This document shows positions 1-24,742 of a stretch of DNA of 64,000 nt, in pieces. The DNA lies in the NCBI GenBank assembly GCA_963995525.1, contig OZ023213.1:18115965-18179964 (forward strand), read 5' to 3'. The notes under the pieces are model-generated. The model made no database searches, was not told where the DNA came from, and worked only from the letters and a program-made list of their open reading frames with translations. This stretch comes from Escarpia spicata. Taxonomy: Eukaryota > Annelida > Polychaeta > Sabellida > Siboglinidae. The translations under genes and the position numbers were made by a program. Each line of letters opens with the position of its first letter. Within the stretch, counting starts at the first letter, position 1.

Positions 1-1520
1 TCAGATATCAGTTGGCGTATAGCTACAACACAAGGTTGGTTTCATATCAGTTATTTGCTTATAATATTCCTTTCTAGTATTGGCTTTTATTTACTTATCG
101 TTACAAAGATGTTCAAAAGCATGAAAGCGTTGCAATTATTAACGTTAATGTATCTTAATTTATTTCAATAATTTTGTTCAGTTTATGGCTGATAACAAAG
201 AAATATTTGGTTACAAAATATCCGGAATGATGAGTAGAAGTAACGACAACAAATATCCTACGGACGTGTTTAATTTTGAGGAGACCCGGCACAAAACATT
301 GTAATATAATGTTGAAAAAGCTACTTGGTTTTTCATCGACATCACGAAAAGTGTAACATAGCTTTACCTCCTTGCATAATCAATATCCACGATCAATAAT
401 CAAAAGTTAATCTCCATTCGTATATATATTTTATAATATAATGTTATTGCAAGTTAATGCTGAACACCACAAAGTTATGAAACGAACATATATACCATCC
501 ACACCACTAATGTTTGTGTCAACTTTCGGAAAACATTTCATTATGTGCAGCATTACCACTTTCTTTGATGTAGGTAATAAACACGATTGAAGAATAACTA
601 CTGATACAATATCTACCAATAAAATATGGTGATATGTTTCATAAGATAATTCAAGATAATAATAATAACACGCACATTTCCCAAAAGATCGAGATGACAA
701 GCATTACTTGCGACAGGTAAGCAAACATGCAACTTAATCTAGAATCGTATGAGTGCCATCAGTTGTCTACGTCACTTTCAACACAGCTGTTTTTCAGCAA
801 GAATAATAAAGGGGACTATTCGCCCATATTATAATAACATCGTTACTTCGCACATTAAAACTGGCAAAAGGACTGTCTTAAAAATACAGTTATTCCAGTA
901 ATGAAACTGGTAATGTCGTCTCGATAAAAAACATTATACGTTTTAAAAAACGTTTTGGTGGATAAAAACATTCCCGTGTGATAATGTTTTGTTGGTCCCG
1001 CCTACCAGCCACACCCAGCGTTTACAATTACCAAACACGTCACAGTAAGTATTATACAGTATTCATAGATTGTATATTATGTTACTGCTAACATCCTTAT
1101 ACCAAACATATCATATTGCTTGTTTTACAACAATTCCTGATGGATGAAACGTTCACTTGTGATATTGTTTTGTTGGTCACGCCTCCCAGCCACACGCGGT
1201 TAATATCCCTACTAGACACTACATAATAAGTATTATATTCACATAATATAGAGTGTTAATTTCCACAACTATTCGAAGATGGACAGACAACATATAATGT
1301 TGAAAAACTACTTATCAATGGTGACTAGTTGTTCATAGCTTTATGAATTGTGTTCTTGAAATTTTGATTTAGGTTAGTCAATAATGGTAAATTATCTAAT
1401 GACATTGTGATCACATCAAAGTGCGTAAGAAGTGCTACCCTCACAAATTTCCAAGAGCAATACGCTTACTATGTACATAGTGCCAACATTCTTACCCTGA
1501 AGATCCCGCAGAGCATTGTT
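1..1520 (-). repeat. Interspersed repeat copy 1: LINE 3' region, cut by the window edge
   Basis: This stretch aligns in the same orientation with 24743-26010, starting from the first base of the window. Shared stretches include the ATATCCGGAATG block, the region around 640-690 and the block ending near 1515. The other copy encodes a non-LTR retrotransposon C-terminal region on the minus strand, so this is most likely the 3' part of the same LINE family, decayed. Copy 1 carries roughly 100 bp near 440-540 that copy 2 lacks. No intact reading frame remains. Confidence 0.6.
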
Positions 1521-1660
1521 TGAATAACGTGCAAGTAGTATATTGGTCCAACTCGATACGTAAATCAGGGCATTCATGAAATCAGGGAGTGAAAATGCTT
1601 ATTCATTTCCGGTTAGTGAGCGCCCCCAGCCACTCTTGTCTCACTCCCGGTGATATCACA

Positions 1661-2484
1661 TAATAATAATAATATTTATTTTTTATAGAGCGCAATTTCC
1701 AATAAAATGCTCAGAGCGCTGTACAAAAAGCTAATATTATAAAACATAAAAATTTAGCAAAGGTATGTGCACAATAGATATAAAATACAAATTTGATATA
1801 ATAATTATAAAACAGAACAATTTTATTTAATTCACTAAAAATAGATAAATAAAAATACATATATATATATATAAAGCTGTTATTTAAACATTATTAAGAT
1901 ATATTTTACTTTATGTATATATAGAATAAATAATAGATATAATATTTACATATATGCAATCATGGGTAGATAAATAAAATATAAGTTTAGGAGTAAAATG
2001 TCAAAGAAAGTAAAATGTCAACAGTATTCCGCTTTGAACATGTGCGTTTTCAGAGTCCGTTTGAACAATGTTAGGTTTCCACTACATTTTATGTGAAACG
2101 GCAGAAGATTCCATAATCGAGGTCCAATCACTTCGAATGCACGATCACCAAAACTAACAAGCTTCGTTCGCGGCACGTGTAGCAGATATTGTTGGGACGA
2201 ACGTGTGCGCCCTGCAGAGCACTGTCTCTTCAGCATGTTCTCCAGGTGCAATGGTCCGGTGCCGTTCAGACATCGATACACATGCATAAGAATCTTGAAT
2301 TCGATTCGACATTTCACAGGTAACCAGTGCAGTTCTTTCAGGATTGGGGTAATGTGATCTCGGCGAGGTGTAAGAGTAATGATTCTTGCTGCCATGTTTT
2401 GAATGCGTTGGAGTTTATTCAAATGTTCAAGTGGTAGTCCAGCAAGCAGCGCATTCCCATAATCTGACAATGACATCCTTATAT
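1661..2484 (-). mobile_element. 5'-truncated LINE, C-terminal end of reverse transcriptase ORF (L2/CR1-like)
   Basis: An open 152-codon frame (2018-2476) encodes the thumb/C-terminal end of a non-LTR reverse transcriptase: a KLQRIQNMAARI segment, then KELHWLPVKCRIEFKI, then GPRLWNLLPF. This order is typical of L2/CR1-like ORF2 termini. The element ends at about 1661 in an (ATT)n-type tail preceded by AGCGCTCTG..GCGCTCTATAA-like sequence, as in L2-type 3' ends. It is 5'-truncated near 2484, before the YADD catalytic box, so it cannot be autonomous. Confidence 0.8.
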
Positions 2485-3149
2485 ATCGCCCACCCTAGTG
2501 AAAAATTGTTTTTCACATTAAAATGCAAGGACGCCACTACGCGTCAATAACTTAAGGGTGCTGATTAATTAATTAATTTATAAAACAAAGTCTACGAATC
2601 TTTACAGTACGCTATAACTGGGTGTGAATCATTAATTAACTACTTAGGTAATTAACTAAATGCAAACCCTTCAAAACAAACGTAGAAAATCATATACTGC
2701 CGCTGTAGCTAAGAACTCCACTATGGGTTGTGGGTGATACATTTTCATCTCCCTATTCGCGACCGTCGCTTATCTAAATAGGTTTCCATTAGCGTGATTG
2801 CCCCTGGCGTATTTCAGCGATGGCCATTGTTTCAATAATTTCCTAACGGAACTGTGTTAATTCGGTATCCAACCGATGCAGAAAAGCCAGGCGATAGTAT
2901 TCATTTTAGCAACTGGCGCTGTGCGTACAATATGTACAGGCACAAATCAGCCAGGCGATAGTAAGCCATTTGTTTGTGTGGATTTGTTTTTCTAACAACA
3001 GAGCTGTTACACAACTGTCTTCTGTGGGTTTAAACGTCTGCTGAAAGTGAGTTATTAAACTTTGTTACTTAGAGTTTCTTTAATTTGCAACAATTACGGA
3101 AGTCATAGCCAGGCGTCTATGTTCACTAACAGTGCCACTTAGTATAGAG

Positions 3150-3490
3150 GGAGCAGTATCCCTTCACACCAACAATGACTCTTACACAGTGAACAGATTC
3201 CTCGTATACCAACAATGACACTTACACAGTGAACTATATCCCCGTACACCAACAATGACACTTACACAGCGAACTTTATCCCTGTACACCAACAATGACA
3301 CTTACATAGTGAACAATATCCACGTACACCTACAATGACACACAGTGAACAGTATCTCCGTACACCAACAATGACACTTACACAGTGAAGAATATCCCTG
3401 TAAACGAAAAATTTCACTTACAAAATGAACGGTGTCCGCCTACACCACCAATGACATTTAAAAAGTGAACACTATCTCCGTGCACCAACA
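3150..3490. repeat. Degenerate ~40-bp minisatellite, left half
   Basis: About eight imperfect units of roughly 40 bp, built around CACCAACAATGACACTTACA followed by CAGTGAACAGTATCCCTGTA. The same unit resumes at 4930, so the array is one locus interrupted by the LINE at 3491-4925. Confidence 0.85.
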
Positions 3491-4925
3491 ATAAGATAAA
3501 ATAAGCTAAGGCTTTATTATTTCAACTATGAAGCTGAGAAATTTGTCTTGGATAAGGACAGACATGACTGCAATATGTACATAAAACCATTCAATAAAAA
3601 ATAAATAATAATAAACAAATAAAATAAAATAAATAAAACATTATATACATTGCATACACATAACATATTCTAAAACGATAAGTGACACTGTGACAGCAGG
3701 CATCATGAAATAAATTGTTTAATGGACAGTGGTACTAATTAGTGTTTGTATCCTTTAAGCCTGCACCGAGGAGTTCTAAAACGTTTACCAGATGGCATGA
3801 GCTGAAATTCATTATGCAAAACATGTTTAGTGTCATAAATAATCTAGACTGACTGTCTTCTTAATGTCTGTTCAAAAATTTCCTGAAAGGAGATCATGGG
3901 AGATGTTGAACCTGTTATTTTTATGGCAGTTCTCATCAATCGAGAAAGCTGTGATTTTAACTGAACAGACAGCTTGCCAAACCAAGCAGTAATCCCATCG
4001 CGCAGTATGCTTTCAATAATGGAGCGATAAAAAGAACAAGTATTTTCTCATCGACACCAAAAGCTCTTAGTCTGCGAAGAAAATACAACGGCTGGTGGAT
4101 TTTGGAGCACCCACTGTGAACATGGTCAGCTAAGTTTGTTATATCAAGATGGACACCTACGTATTTATACTGACTGACCTGGGCAATTCCTTCACCATGG
4201 CTAACAACTGGCAAGTGATCGGCAACAATACATTTAGCATCAAAAACCGTCTCTTGAGTCTTGTTGACATTACGTTTGAGGTGGTTAATATCACACCAAT
4301 GTACAAAGCATTCAATTTCAGACATGTATGTACTGATGTCAAAATCAACATGTAACAGACCAAGAATAGCCGAGTCATCAGAGAATTTGATTATGTAGTT
4401 GTTAGTACTGTTGCTGGTACAGTCATTTGTATACAGAGTGTGCAAAATCGGCGAACTGACACAACGTTGTGGGGCACCAGTATTTGTTACCACAGTTTGG
4501 GAAAGATTCTGATTTACGTTAATAAGCTGCACTCTGTATGTTAGAAAAGAATGATATCACTTGATGACATATATATTGACATTCATTTGATTCAGCTTAG
4601 TGAGCGGGATGTGACGTGGGATAAGGTTGAACGCCAAAGTAAAGTCTGTGAATAATAGTCTAGCATATGCCTTGGGGTTGTCTAAGTGTTTCAACATTAA
4701 TTGACAGCGTCATCTGTTCTGCTGCCATGCCTGTGGGCAAAGTGGAATGGGTCTAGATAGTCCTGGACGTCTAACTTCAGTTTATAAACCACTATGCGTT
4801 CCAAATCTTTCATGACAATTGGTGTAAGTGCAACCGGTCTGTAATGATTGTTTTTTGGGACCAGTTTAATTTGGTACAGGAGTAATATATGTGAGGTTTT
4901 CCAGAGTATTGGTACCATGTGGCTA
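3491..4925 (-). mobile_element. Decayed LINE (Rex/RTE-like reverse transcriptase) inserted in a minisatellite
   Basis: Minus-strand reading frames at 4697-4963 and 3957-4532 together resemble a non-LTR reverse transcriptase. The first has NNHYRPVALTPIVMKDLERI and DPFHFAHRHGSRTDDAV, matching the usual 'yRPvaLtsi..K.lE..v' and 'QfayR.grst.DAv' blocks. The second has GAPQRCVSSPILHTLYTND and an IIKFSDDSAI catalytic block (FSDD in place of YADD). About 160 bp between the two frames is broken by stops. Low-coordinate sequence ending near 3491 would be the 3' end. The element is flanked on both sides by the same minisatellite. Confidence 0.75.
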
Positions 4926-4929
4926 TCGA

Positions 4930-5215
4930 CATTTACACAGTGAACAGTATCTGCGTACACCAACGATGATACTTACGTAGTGAACAGTATCCTTGTAAAC
5001 TGACAATGACACACAGTGAACGGTATCTCCTACGCCAACAACACTTACACATTGAACAGTATCCCTATACACCAAAAATAACATTTATACAATGAAAAGT
5101 ATCCCTCTACAACACGAATTACACTTTCACATTGAACAGTATCCCTGTATACCACAATAAAACTTGCACAATGAAGAGTATCCCTGTTTACCAAGAATTA
5201 CACTTACACGGGAAG
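4930..5215. repeat. Degenerate ~40-bp minisatellite, right half
   Basis: Six to seven imperfect units with the same TTACACA(G/T)TGAACAGTATCC core as 3150-3490. It resumes immediately after the LINE. Confidence 0.8.
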
Positions 5216-5219
5216 AGCA

Positions 5220-5445
5220 ACGCCGCACACCAACACGGTGTATCTTTGTTTTCAAATGTTATTGTTATATCAGGCACCAACTAACTGCCCAGTTATTTAT
5301 TGTCCTCTACCCGGTCGCACTGCGGACTCTTGGAACTGACCTCAAGCGGATCCAGACGTGACGCCGATATATCGCGAATAATACGCCATATGTCCTTTCT
5401 ACATGGCGTCCACCAAAACGCATTATATCGATGACACATAGAGCT
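5220..5445 (+). pseudogene. Decayed duplicate of the EGF gene's first-intron region
   Basis: The block CTGCGGACTCTTGGAACTGACC to GCGAATAATACGCC lines up with 56809-56890 of the EGF gene locus. The spacing to the next EGF exon is also similar (about 250 bp here and there). The left end stops at the minisatellite, where the signal-peptide exon would be expected and is missing. Confidence 0.5.
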
Positions 5446-5576
5446 AATAGCCAAGATTTACACAAATTATAGGGACGCTGCATCAGCAGCTGTCAACATA
5501 CTTCCTCTGGCATTGAAAGCGCATTGTCTCACCGACGCCATATCACGATATATCACAGGCACATAACTGTATGCAG

Positions 5577-5678
5577 CATCCCAGTGTATAAGAGACGCTG
5601 ACTGTTTCCATAAATGCAACTGTTCGGGAAACAATGCCTCCTGCGAGAGGACAATGGGCTACTTCGGTGCCAATTGTA
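5577..5678 (+). CDS. Isolated EGF-like exon, paralogue of the EGF gene at 56634-59408
   Basis: A 102-bp exon-like block with acceptor ATGCAG before it and GTACGG after it, open in the phase 1-1 frame. It has exactly the length and phase of the two EGF exons at 57066-57167 and 58671-58772. The translation starts with SQCIRDADC and ends with TMGYFGANC, closest to the 58671 exon (KCIKDADC..SMGYNGANC). Six cysteines are present, but one canonical EGF cysteine (the fifth) is replaced by Arg, and an extra Cys occurs between the second and third. No signal-peptide exon or other partner exon is visible, so this may be a relic of a duplicated gene. Confidence 0.5.
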
Positions 5679-5689
5679 GTACGGACTAC

Positions 5690-6710
5690 ATAATTATTAT
5701 GAGCACTGTATAGCTTTGTAATATTTAATTTATTATCTACAGTAAATGTGCTTAATTGCTTAACCATTCAATCACCAAAATGGCTACTACTACAACAGTC
5801 AACATGTTAGGACAAGTTATTGATCTTCGCAAACTAATTCCCTAAACGTTTCTGACAGGTTGTCAACAATTATGTAGCGTATATTTTATATATTAAATGA
5901 TTAGTTCTGTATAGGCCTACGCATGGATACGAAGAGGTAGGACTCGCATTACGTCAGAGGTTTTCTTTATATTTGTCGTTTGTCTGTTGAACCTTGTTAA
6001 ATGAAAAATACAAATATTGTTTGAATCTAAAATGCAACAAAACAATTATATTGGATAGAAACAACATTTGACATATCTCTATTTGATTTGGAAAATATAA
6101 CATAAGTTACACTTAGAGCATGTGCATTAAGTACGGAGCTTTCACTTATAACTGAAACTGTATATTGTGCACATTGTTTTCGCCGGAAATGATTGCCATT
6201 TATCAAAATACGAAATACTAAACAAAAATACAGAAACGTTCAGGTTTTTATCGCGAACCTTTCTAGTGTCAAGAGTATGTTTTCATCAAACATTATACGC
6301 CTGTCATGCATTCAAGTGCACACTTTCCTAATACAAGAACATGCCTGCTTTATCGCGTTTATTTCTCCCTTTGATGTACATCCGTATTTAATCCGGAGAC
6401 GGTTTTATCTTCAGCCACCTATGATTTATTATCTAACAATTGCTTCTAGTTGCTAGGTGGCAGCTTTACTCGCGATCATGACTGCGACAGTTTTGTGGTG
6501 ACTATCGGTATAGAAAAATCATTCCGATGCACTGTTCATCGGTTGTTGATGTGAGCAGGATGTGTTAACCGTTTATAAATATTTTGTGTGCATTTAAGGA
6601 GCCGGTATCACCATAAAGACAATAAAAACAACGTTTGAAATTACTTTGATCATGGTCTCACATTTGGGAATATCTGGCGGTCACTAGGTGTGGTGAAAAT
6701 GGCGGACATG
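5690..6710. other. No gene recognised
   Basis: AT-rich sequence with only short incidental frames. Its right part may be the decayed 5' region of the LINE beginning near 6712, but I see no specific motif. Confidence 0.4.
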
Positions 6711-6711
6711 A

Positions 6712-8570
6712 ATGTCGGAGAAGGTTAATAGCAACACGTTTGAAATTGTCGCACTTGAAAACATACAGCTTAACATCAGCATCATTACGATAGTAGGTAA
6801 AGTTACAAAGAACAATAATATGCTACCCAACATGGTTGATGAAATGGCAGGAGACGAAAATATTTCTAAACACTTTGCTACTAAGTATGAGGACTTATAT
6901 AATTCAGTAGCCTATAATGATGCAGATATGACGTCATTGCTACAAAACATACATAGTAACGTAGATGCACATTGTAACGAAGGTGAAAACACTATTACGG
7001 TGGATGATATTTTGAATGGCATTAATCATTTTTGTTAAGAGTAACAAATGTGATGGATATGGCGTTATATGTACCGACCACTTTATTCACGCACCTAAAA
7101 ATTACATGTTTTTCTTTCTTTGCTATTCACAGCAGTGGTATATCATGGGAATACCCCGGATGGTTTTAATATATCAACAATTCAACCTCTGGTAAAAAAA
7201 AGAGGAAATCAGCAAATAATTCTGATAACTATCGGGCTACTGCTCTTAGCAGCTCTTTGTCGAAAATATTTGATTGGATTATAATTATAAAAAAGTTCTG
7301 ATGCTCTTAAAACAAGTGATCTACAGTTTGGTTTCAAACCTCAAAGCTCTACAGCTATATGTACATTTGCGTTAATGGAGGCTGTGAACTATTTCCAGCA
7401 GAATAAATCGGATGTTTACGTGTTATTATTAGATGCGACTAAAGCATTCGATAAAGAAAATTATGTTAAACTGTTTAACTTATTGATGGAAAGAGGAATG
7501 AATCCCCTTTTAATCAGATGTGTACTTTATATGTACACTAATCAACATTTAATGTATCATGGAACAGTTCCATTTCATTGGATTTCTCCACAACCAATGG
7601 TGTGAAGCAGGGTGGGGTGTTGTCCCCCATTTTATTTTTTATCTACATTGATGAAATGTTAACAAGACTCTGCATGTCTGGTTTTGGCTGTATGATTAGT
7701 CATAAATACTATGGTGCTATTTGTTATGCTGATGATAGATCTTTGGTAGCTCCATCGATATATGCATTGAACAAAATGTGTGATATATGTCTAAAATTTG
7801 CATATGAATATGATTTACAATTCAATCCGACAAAATGTCAACTTATTAAATATGTCAGTGGCTCATTTTACGTTGATGGTTTAAAAGTGAAACATATTTT
7901 TAAAAGGGTTGCATTTAGGCCACATTATTGGTCCTGGCACTCACCAGGCTATGGTAAAAGATATGTGTCATGATTTTTTATGGCGTGTAAATGCATTACC
8001 TGCTAATTTTGGGTTTTGTAATATAAACATAAAACGTCAATTATATATGTTGTACTGTACATCTTTCTATGGCGTATGTCTGTGGAACTTACAAAACAAA
8101 CAAAGGTATCAGAAAACTGTGTAATCTACCAGTTTGCACGCATTGTAATATGGTGCCACTTTTAGCAGACTGTTTACCGATTCAAATTCAAATTATGAAT
8201 CGAATGGTACGATTTATGCAGAGTTGCTTGAAATGCAGTAACTCCAGTTTGAAAATGCTCTCTCATCTAGCCCGTCAAGGTAGTGGGTCATACATGTCTA
8301 AACGTTTTAACTATATCATGTCCAAATTCAAACTTGATGCCATGACATTCTTTCGAATGAAGTCTAATAATTGTTATGGTATGATTCAAGACCACTACCT
8401 GGAGGGGCTGGATGATGAACTAGTATGTAGAGTCTCATTTGCAAAAGATGTATTGCAAATGGTGCATGTTTTAATATCGGCGAAGGTAAAAAGAAACATA
8501 TTTCAAATATCGTCACACCTGAAAACATATATTTTATATCAACTTCAAGGCTCTAGGTGATGAACAATAT
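6712..8570 (+). mobile_element. LINE ORF2 remnant: linker, reverse transcriptase and C-terminus, frameshifted
   Basis: Plus-strand frames form one decayed ORF2. At 6712-7038 the endonuclease-RT linker reads NISKHFATKYEDLYNSVAYN. Around 7200-7270 there is a frame with NNSDNYRATALSSSLSKIFDW. At 7375-7605 the finger region reads YVLLLDATKAFDKENYVKLF. At 7578-7973 come GVKQGGVLSPILFFIYIDEM and the catalytic block AICYADDRSLVAPS. The C-terminal region, up to 8560, includes NINIKRQLYMLYCTSFYG and FKLDAMTFFRM. At least four frame changes or stops break it. The family is a non-LTR clade with a KQGGVLSP motif; I do not assign it more finely. An endonuclease domain is not visible upstream. Confidence 0.85.
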
Positions 8571-9195
8571 TCAAGCAATGGTGTAAGTAGACCAATATAC
8601 ATCTTTATTTGCAAACGAAAACACCCAAATAAGCGAAAACAATCAGAAGTGGATATATAAAAACTCATGATGACCAATTAAGTACTAGTTTACATCAACC
8701 GAATGGGCAACAAACCACGGACAGCTGTTTTCACCATTACATTCTATTGCCGATGACCATTTAATATTTGCTATCACCACGGCATGACATGCAGCCGATA
8801 ATAATGTTCGGCTAAGAGAGAAGCCAAACCCTAAATAAGCCTAACCCTAATCATAGCTAACCCTAACTATGCCTAGCCTTATCCCTAACGACAATTTAAT
8901 CCAACCATAATTAATAATAATTATAATTAATATTAAACTTACATACAAACAATTGATCCACGTCGTTTATTTGGTTCCAATTACTCGGCCCTAGTGTAGC
9001 CCTGGCGCCACAGGTAACTTACTACTCGATTAGTTTAGTGAAAAAGTAAATAACTAACTTAATCTTAATGCTTAACAATCCATCACCAATGGGTAGGTTG
9101 GAGGCCAATGGTTGAAGGGAACGAATGGACGTAGAGAAAAACAAGTGGACTTAAGCATATGAGAGGAGACACACTTATAATTCTCCATTGTTGCA
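8571..9195. other. Gene-free stretch with telomere-like CCCTAA motifs
   Basis: No reading frame of note. At 8827-8882 the motif ACCCTAA/CCCTAA recurs four to five times at irregular spacing. The 3' flank of the PON gene on the minus strand runs through here. Confidence 0.4.
8966..8971 (-). promoter_or_regulatory. Candidate polyadenylation signal of the PON gene
   Basis: AATAAA on the minus strand, about 230 bp beyond the PON stop codon at 9200. It is the nearest canonical signal I found downstream, which would give a short 3' UTR. Confidence 0.4.
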
Positions 9196-9199
9196 ATAT

Positions 9200-21919
<12,720 letters not shown>

Positions 21920-22369
21920 GGTTGTGTCGGCCGAAGAGCTTTGAACAGATGGAGCAGCGAACAATAGCAACCACAGCGACACGGAGACGACGACGAATGA
22001 CTTGACCAGACACTTCTCAAGCGGCGCTTACGTCAGATAACCGCGCCCCAATTCATCAGTCGCAGGAGGCTTTTGTGTCGCGCGTTTTGAGTAAATTAAG
22101 ATGTTTATTAGGTGCAAAGACGTGGGATGGGCTGCGATGACAGGAGCTGATACTAGAGCTGTATGTGTGTTGTTGGGTGGGGAAGCCAATGTAATAATAA
22201 TAATAACACAAATAATAAGGTAACGTCTTTTGCGCCTAAGTTCTCGGAAACCAAGCGCAGAGGTGCATAAAAACAAAAGAGTTAGTCAGTCTCAAAATTG
22301 ATAAGCAGTATTCACGTTGTCAATAGATGGGTGGATACGCTGAGCTGATTTAAGAAGCAATTAGTATTT

Positions 22370-22545
22370 GGAGTAGATGAAGAAACTTAAATTGTTGTAT
22401 CATCTGCATAATGGTGGTAATTCAAATTATGATTCAACGTCACTGTGCGCAGTTGCTTAATGGTGTTGAGTAGAAAGTGAAACAAATTAGTCTAAGGACA
22501 GAACTCTGAGGAAGAACATTAAAAAGAGGGCACATGAAGCACACT
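22370..22545 (-). mobile_element. LINE reverse-transcriptase fragment (YADD block)
   Basis: Minus-strand codons read VLPQSSVLRLICFTFYSTPL and, after a frame slip, HYADDTTI. These are the adjacent catalytic blocks of an L2-like reverse transcriptase. Only about 60 codons are recognisable. Confidence 0.65.
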
Positions 22546-22599
22546 ACACAAACTTCAACGTTCTGGTGTCTACATGCTAGATTTAATAAAAAACCAACT

Positions 22600-23060
22600 G
22601 ATAGCTGGCCTAATCAATTATAACAAAGGCAACAGATATATCAAGTAAAGTAAGTGCAACGACTTTACCTTTGTAAATATTTAGAGTTGCATAAATTTGA
22701 TACATTTTTGCCATTACACACTATATGTGAGCCTATACTGATCTGTGAATTCAATATGGCTCACATTAATGCAAGATGGCTGCCAAAAATTTACAACCAT
22801 GATTTGTTCATTTATTTACCTAACACTATCCCAAAAATGCATTTGCAAAATTCCATATGGAATTTACACGAAATGACACAGAGGCATAGACTAAGCAGGA
22901 TCGTGACATATATTCATAAGGGCATGAACCATAATTCATCGGTAACAAGCAGCGTTACTAAATTTCGTATTGAGGATGTAGGATCTGGAAGAAATGGGTG
23001 ATCTGGAAGAAATGATTCAAGCATTCATGCATGTATTGTAAAGCGTGCGTATCATATGTT
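22600..23060. other. Unrecognised frame between the two PON copies
   Basis: A 115-codon plus-strand frame (22654-23001) has no motif I recognise and no visible splice context. It is probably chance or repeat-derived. Confidence 0.25.
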
Positions 23061-23099
23061 ACTATCAGTTTGATGAATAACTCTTAACACATATTCCAG

Positions 23100-23405
23100 A
23101 TGGTCATTGAAGTAGAAATCACATGCTAAACGCATTGATCTTTTTAAATGTAAAAGGGTTGTTCTAACTCAACATGGTGGTTCAAGGGACCCATTGGTTT
23201 AGTCCCTTGAGCCACTTCACATGCGTCCAATAATGTTCATATATTTATAAATTGGCATATCCTAGCCTCACACATTTCACGACGACCCTCTTGGATGACA
23301 TGTAGATGTATTTGATAGTGCAATTATAATGTATTGATGTTGGGTGTATTGTTGAAAACATTGAAATGACTCATATGTGCCAACCTTCCTTAAAACACCT
23401 CTAGA
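23100..23405 (-). repeat. Interspersed repeat 'GGGACATATGAGCCAC' copy 2
   Basis: Reverse complement of the family at 20350-20660. It lies about 375 bp before exon 2 of the PON pseudogene, the same place and gene-relative orientation as in the intact gene. Confidence 0.7.
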
Positions 23406-24004
23406 TATATTTTTACTTGCATCTGAGTCAAATTTAGTGCAAAACTGGCATTATATATTATTATATAAATTGTGTTCGATCATGATGTAAGTTTAGCGAA
23501 ACCAACAGTCATATGTTTTGATAGCGTGGAAGAATGCGAAATTGAAATTGAAAGATTTATCGTAATATTTGAAATGATGATCTGCCACAATAATATGGAC
23601 ACAAATCTAGTTTACAATTGCCAATTTTAATATACGGAAATAAATATTGTATTATATTGTTTTATTACCTATCAATTAAATGCATCGCATATATGTGTAT
23701 GTACAATTACAACAAATAACGTATGAGCCGGACATTGGTATGCCATAGGTCTATATGTTATATACGTTTACGTTTTCAGATGGACGTATTCTCTACGCAA
23801 CAAGTCTCGCAACCACAACCACCAGCCAGGCCGTCTGTAGACAGGTGCGAGGCATCGGTAAGTGTTGAACTTTTGTTGCGTTTAGCACGATACCTGCATC
23901 TGTCTAGTCTGATTCTGGACGCCGTTTAGCAAATACATATGGTTCAACTTCGAAAAATTTAAATTGTAAAAAGTCTACCTATTGTAGTACTCAATGTTAA
24001 TCAG

Positions 24005-24517
24005 CTGTCGCACTGCATGTGGCAATCTTGTCCCACAACTGTCGCACTGCATGTGGCAATCTTGTCCCACAACTGTCGCACTGCATGTGGCAATCTTGTC
24101 CCACAACTGTCGCACTGCATGTGGCAATCTTGTCCCACAACTGTCGCACTGCATGTGGCAATCTTGTCCCACAACTGTCGCACTGCATGTGGCAATCTTG
24201 TCCCACAACTGTCGCACTGCATGTGGCAATCTTGTCCCACAACTGTCGCACTGCATGTGGCAATCTTGTCCCACAACTGTCGCACTGCATGTGGCAATCT
24301 TGTCCCACAACTGTCGCACTGCATGTGGCAATCTTGTCCCACAACTGTCGCACTGCATGTGGCAATCTTGTCCCACAACTGTCGCACTGCATGTGGCAAT
24401 CTTGTCCCACAACTGTCGCACTGCATGTGGCAATCTTGTCCCACAACTGTCGCACTGCATGTGGCAATCTTGTCCCACAACTGTCGCACTGCATGTGGCA
24501 ATCTTGTCCCACAACTT
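24005..24517. repeat. 34-bp minisatellite, 15 near-identical tandem copies
   Basis: The unit GTCGCACTGCATGTGGCAAT followed by CTTGTCCCACAACT repeats about 15 times with no mismatch that I can see. Since 34 is not a multiple of 3 and the unit lacks stops in several frames, long frames appear on both strands (up to 222 codons); these are artefacts. It lies in intron 2 of the PON pseudogene. Confidence 0.97.
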
Positions 24518-24742
24518 CAGATTAAGGAGTTATATATTTTCAATGTATTTTTCCTTGTCAGTTGGTTGCTCGTAGTCCCTTTGTTTTATTGGGTGTTACA
24601 TTTGCACTGCATTTACCACTCTCATCCTACCATTTTTGACAGTAGTTGGCGTATAGTTAATCGTAATGTGTTTAATGTAAATTAATGGCTCACTGTTCCT
24701 TTGCTGTATTCGTTATTGTTGTATTCGCATCATCCCGCTGCA

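Noticed and set aside
24005..24517. CRISPR-like array or repeat protein of up to 222 codons
   Set aside because: Units are directly tandem with no spacers, the genome is eukaryotic, and open frames exist on both strands purely because the 34-bp unit lacks stops.
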